NCBI GenBank assembly: GCA_046484535.1
Contig: JAWOIT010000126.1
Location: 1 to 6,127 of the forward strand
Direction of reading: 5' to 3'
DNA from: JAPHTQ01 sp046484535
GTDB taxonomy: Bacteria > Pseudomonadota > Gammaproteobacteria > Thiohalomonadales > Thiohalomonadaceae
DNA: 6,127 bases
Part shown: positions 5,861 through 6,127 of the stretch, in pieces
How the letters are laid out: every line of letters begins with the position of its first letter
Position numbering within the stretch: position 1 is the first letter of the stretch
Program-made: the position numbers and the translations under genes
Notes under the pieces: generated by a model
Seen by the model: the letters and a program-made list of their open reading frames with translations, nothing else
Databases searched by the model: none
Told to the model about the DNA's origin: nothing

Positions 5861-6127
5861 TCACCGCACAACAATAAAACTGACAAAAGCCCGCACCTCC
5901 ACCACCTCTTCGATACGCAGACAGGCCCCCTCGAACAGCGCGGTCCACTCGGCCAGGGTCCGCTCTCGGCCCCTGGTGCCGATCAGCATCTGCATGTCGA
6001 AGCTTGCTACGGCGGGATCGATCCCGGTCTCCGCAGCCACCGCATCGACCACCAACAGCGTCGGCCGCTTGTCGCCAAAGGCCTGCTTCAGCTTGTCGAG
6101 CAGCTTTTGTACATCCGCATCGCCGAG
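5861..6127 (-). CDS. SAM-dependent methyltransferase-like protein, C-terminal fragment
   Basis: The frame runs off the right edge of the window, so only the last 88 residues are visible. The order of elements fits the end of the O-methyltransferase fold (Methyltransf_2 type): LGDADVQKLLDKL, then a hydrophobic strand PTLLVVDA, then FDMQMLIGTRGRERTLAEW, where the family typically has D-L-x-M-L, a Gly and an E-R-T motif, and a final strand SFIVV. The SAM-binding glycine motif would lie outside the window, so the cofactor and substrate are not shown. The TTG near 6055 is internal, since the frame is open and homologous-looking upstream of it. The stop is TGA (complement of 5861-5863). The gene converges on yejK with only the BIME between. 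The methyltransferase call is moderately sure; the exact subfamily is not. Confidence 0.65.
   Translation of the reverse strand, partial: LGDADVQKLLDKLKQAFGDKRPTLLVVDAVAAETGIDPAVASFDMQMLIGTRGRERTLAEWTALFEGACLRIEEVVEVRAFVSFIVVR

Noticed and set aside
5861..6055. Independent 64-residue minus-strand protein starting at a TTG
   Set aside because: The frame continues upstream to the window edge with residues that fit the methyltransferase fold, so this is the tail of a longer gene.

Overview
The window reads as ordinary chromosome of a fairly GC-rich gammaproteobacterium. This rests on protein resemblance (a fusA2-type EF-G very like the Vibrio second EF-G, a YejK-family nucleoid protein, a class II ribonucleotide reductase) and on REP-type palindromes beginning GTAG or GTGG, which are typical of gammaproteobacteria. 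I cannot name the genus. There are five protein genes, two of them cut by the window edges, separated by intergenic DNA unusually rich in palindromic repeats.

Layout. Bases 1-1022 (+) hold the C-terminal half of a B12-dependent ribonucleotide reductase (nrdJ). Directly after its stop lies a near-palindromic, MITE-like element of about 143 bp flanked by CTGAAG. A lone response-regulator receiver protein runs on the minus strand (1251-1745). About 600 bp without a gene (1746-2342) separates it from the divergent fusA2 gene; this stretch is AT-rich on its left side and holds a candidate promoter near 2084 followed by a hairpin-rich leader. fusA2 (2343-4427, +) ends at a strong intrinsic terminator (4446-4479). 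The next gap (4428-4763) carries a single GTGG-type REP, a 69-bp paired-REP (BIME) element, a triple CCTTGAA heptamer and a TATAAT promoter. yejK/ndpA (4764-5765, +) follows, then a second, near-identical BIME, then the tail of a convergent methyltransferase-like gene (5861-6127, -).

The genes look like independent transcription units, not one operon: strands alternate, gaps are large, and fusA2 has its own terminator. They serve dNTP synthesis, signalling, translation elongation, nucleoid organisation and an unidentified methyl transfer. I see no defence island, phage, integrase, CRISPR array, tRNA or rRNA, and no evidence for an undescribed multi-gene system. The points most worth a second look are the palindromic element after nrdJ, the BIME pair bracketing yejK, and the long structured leader of fusA2.
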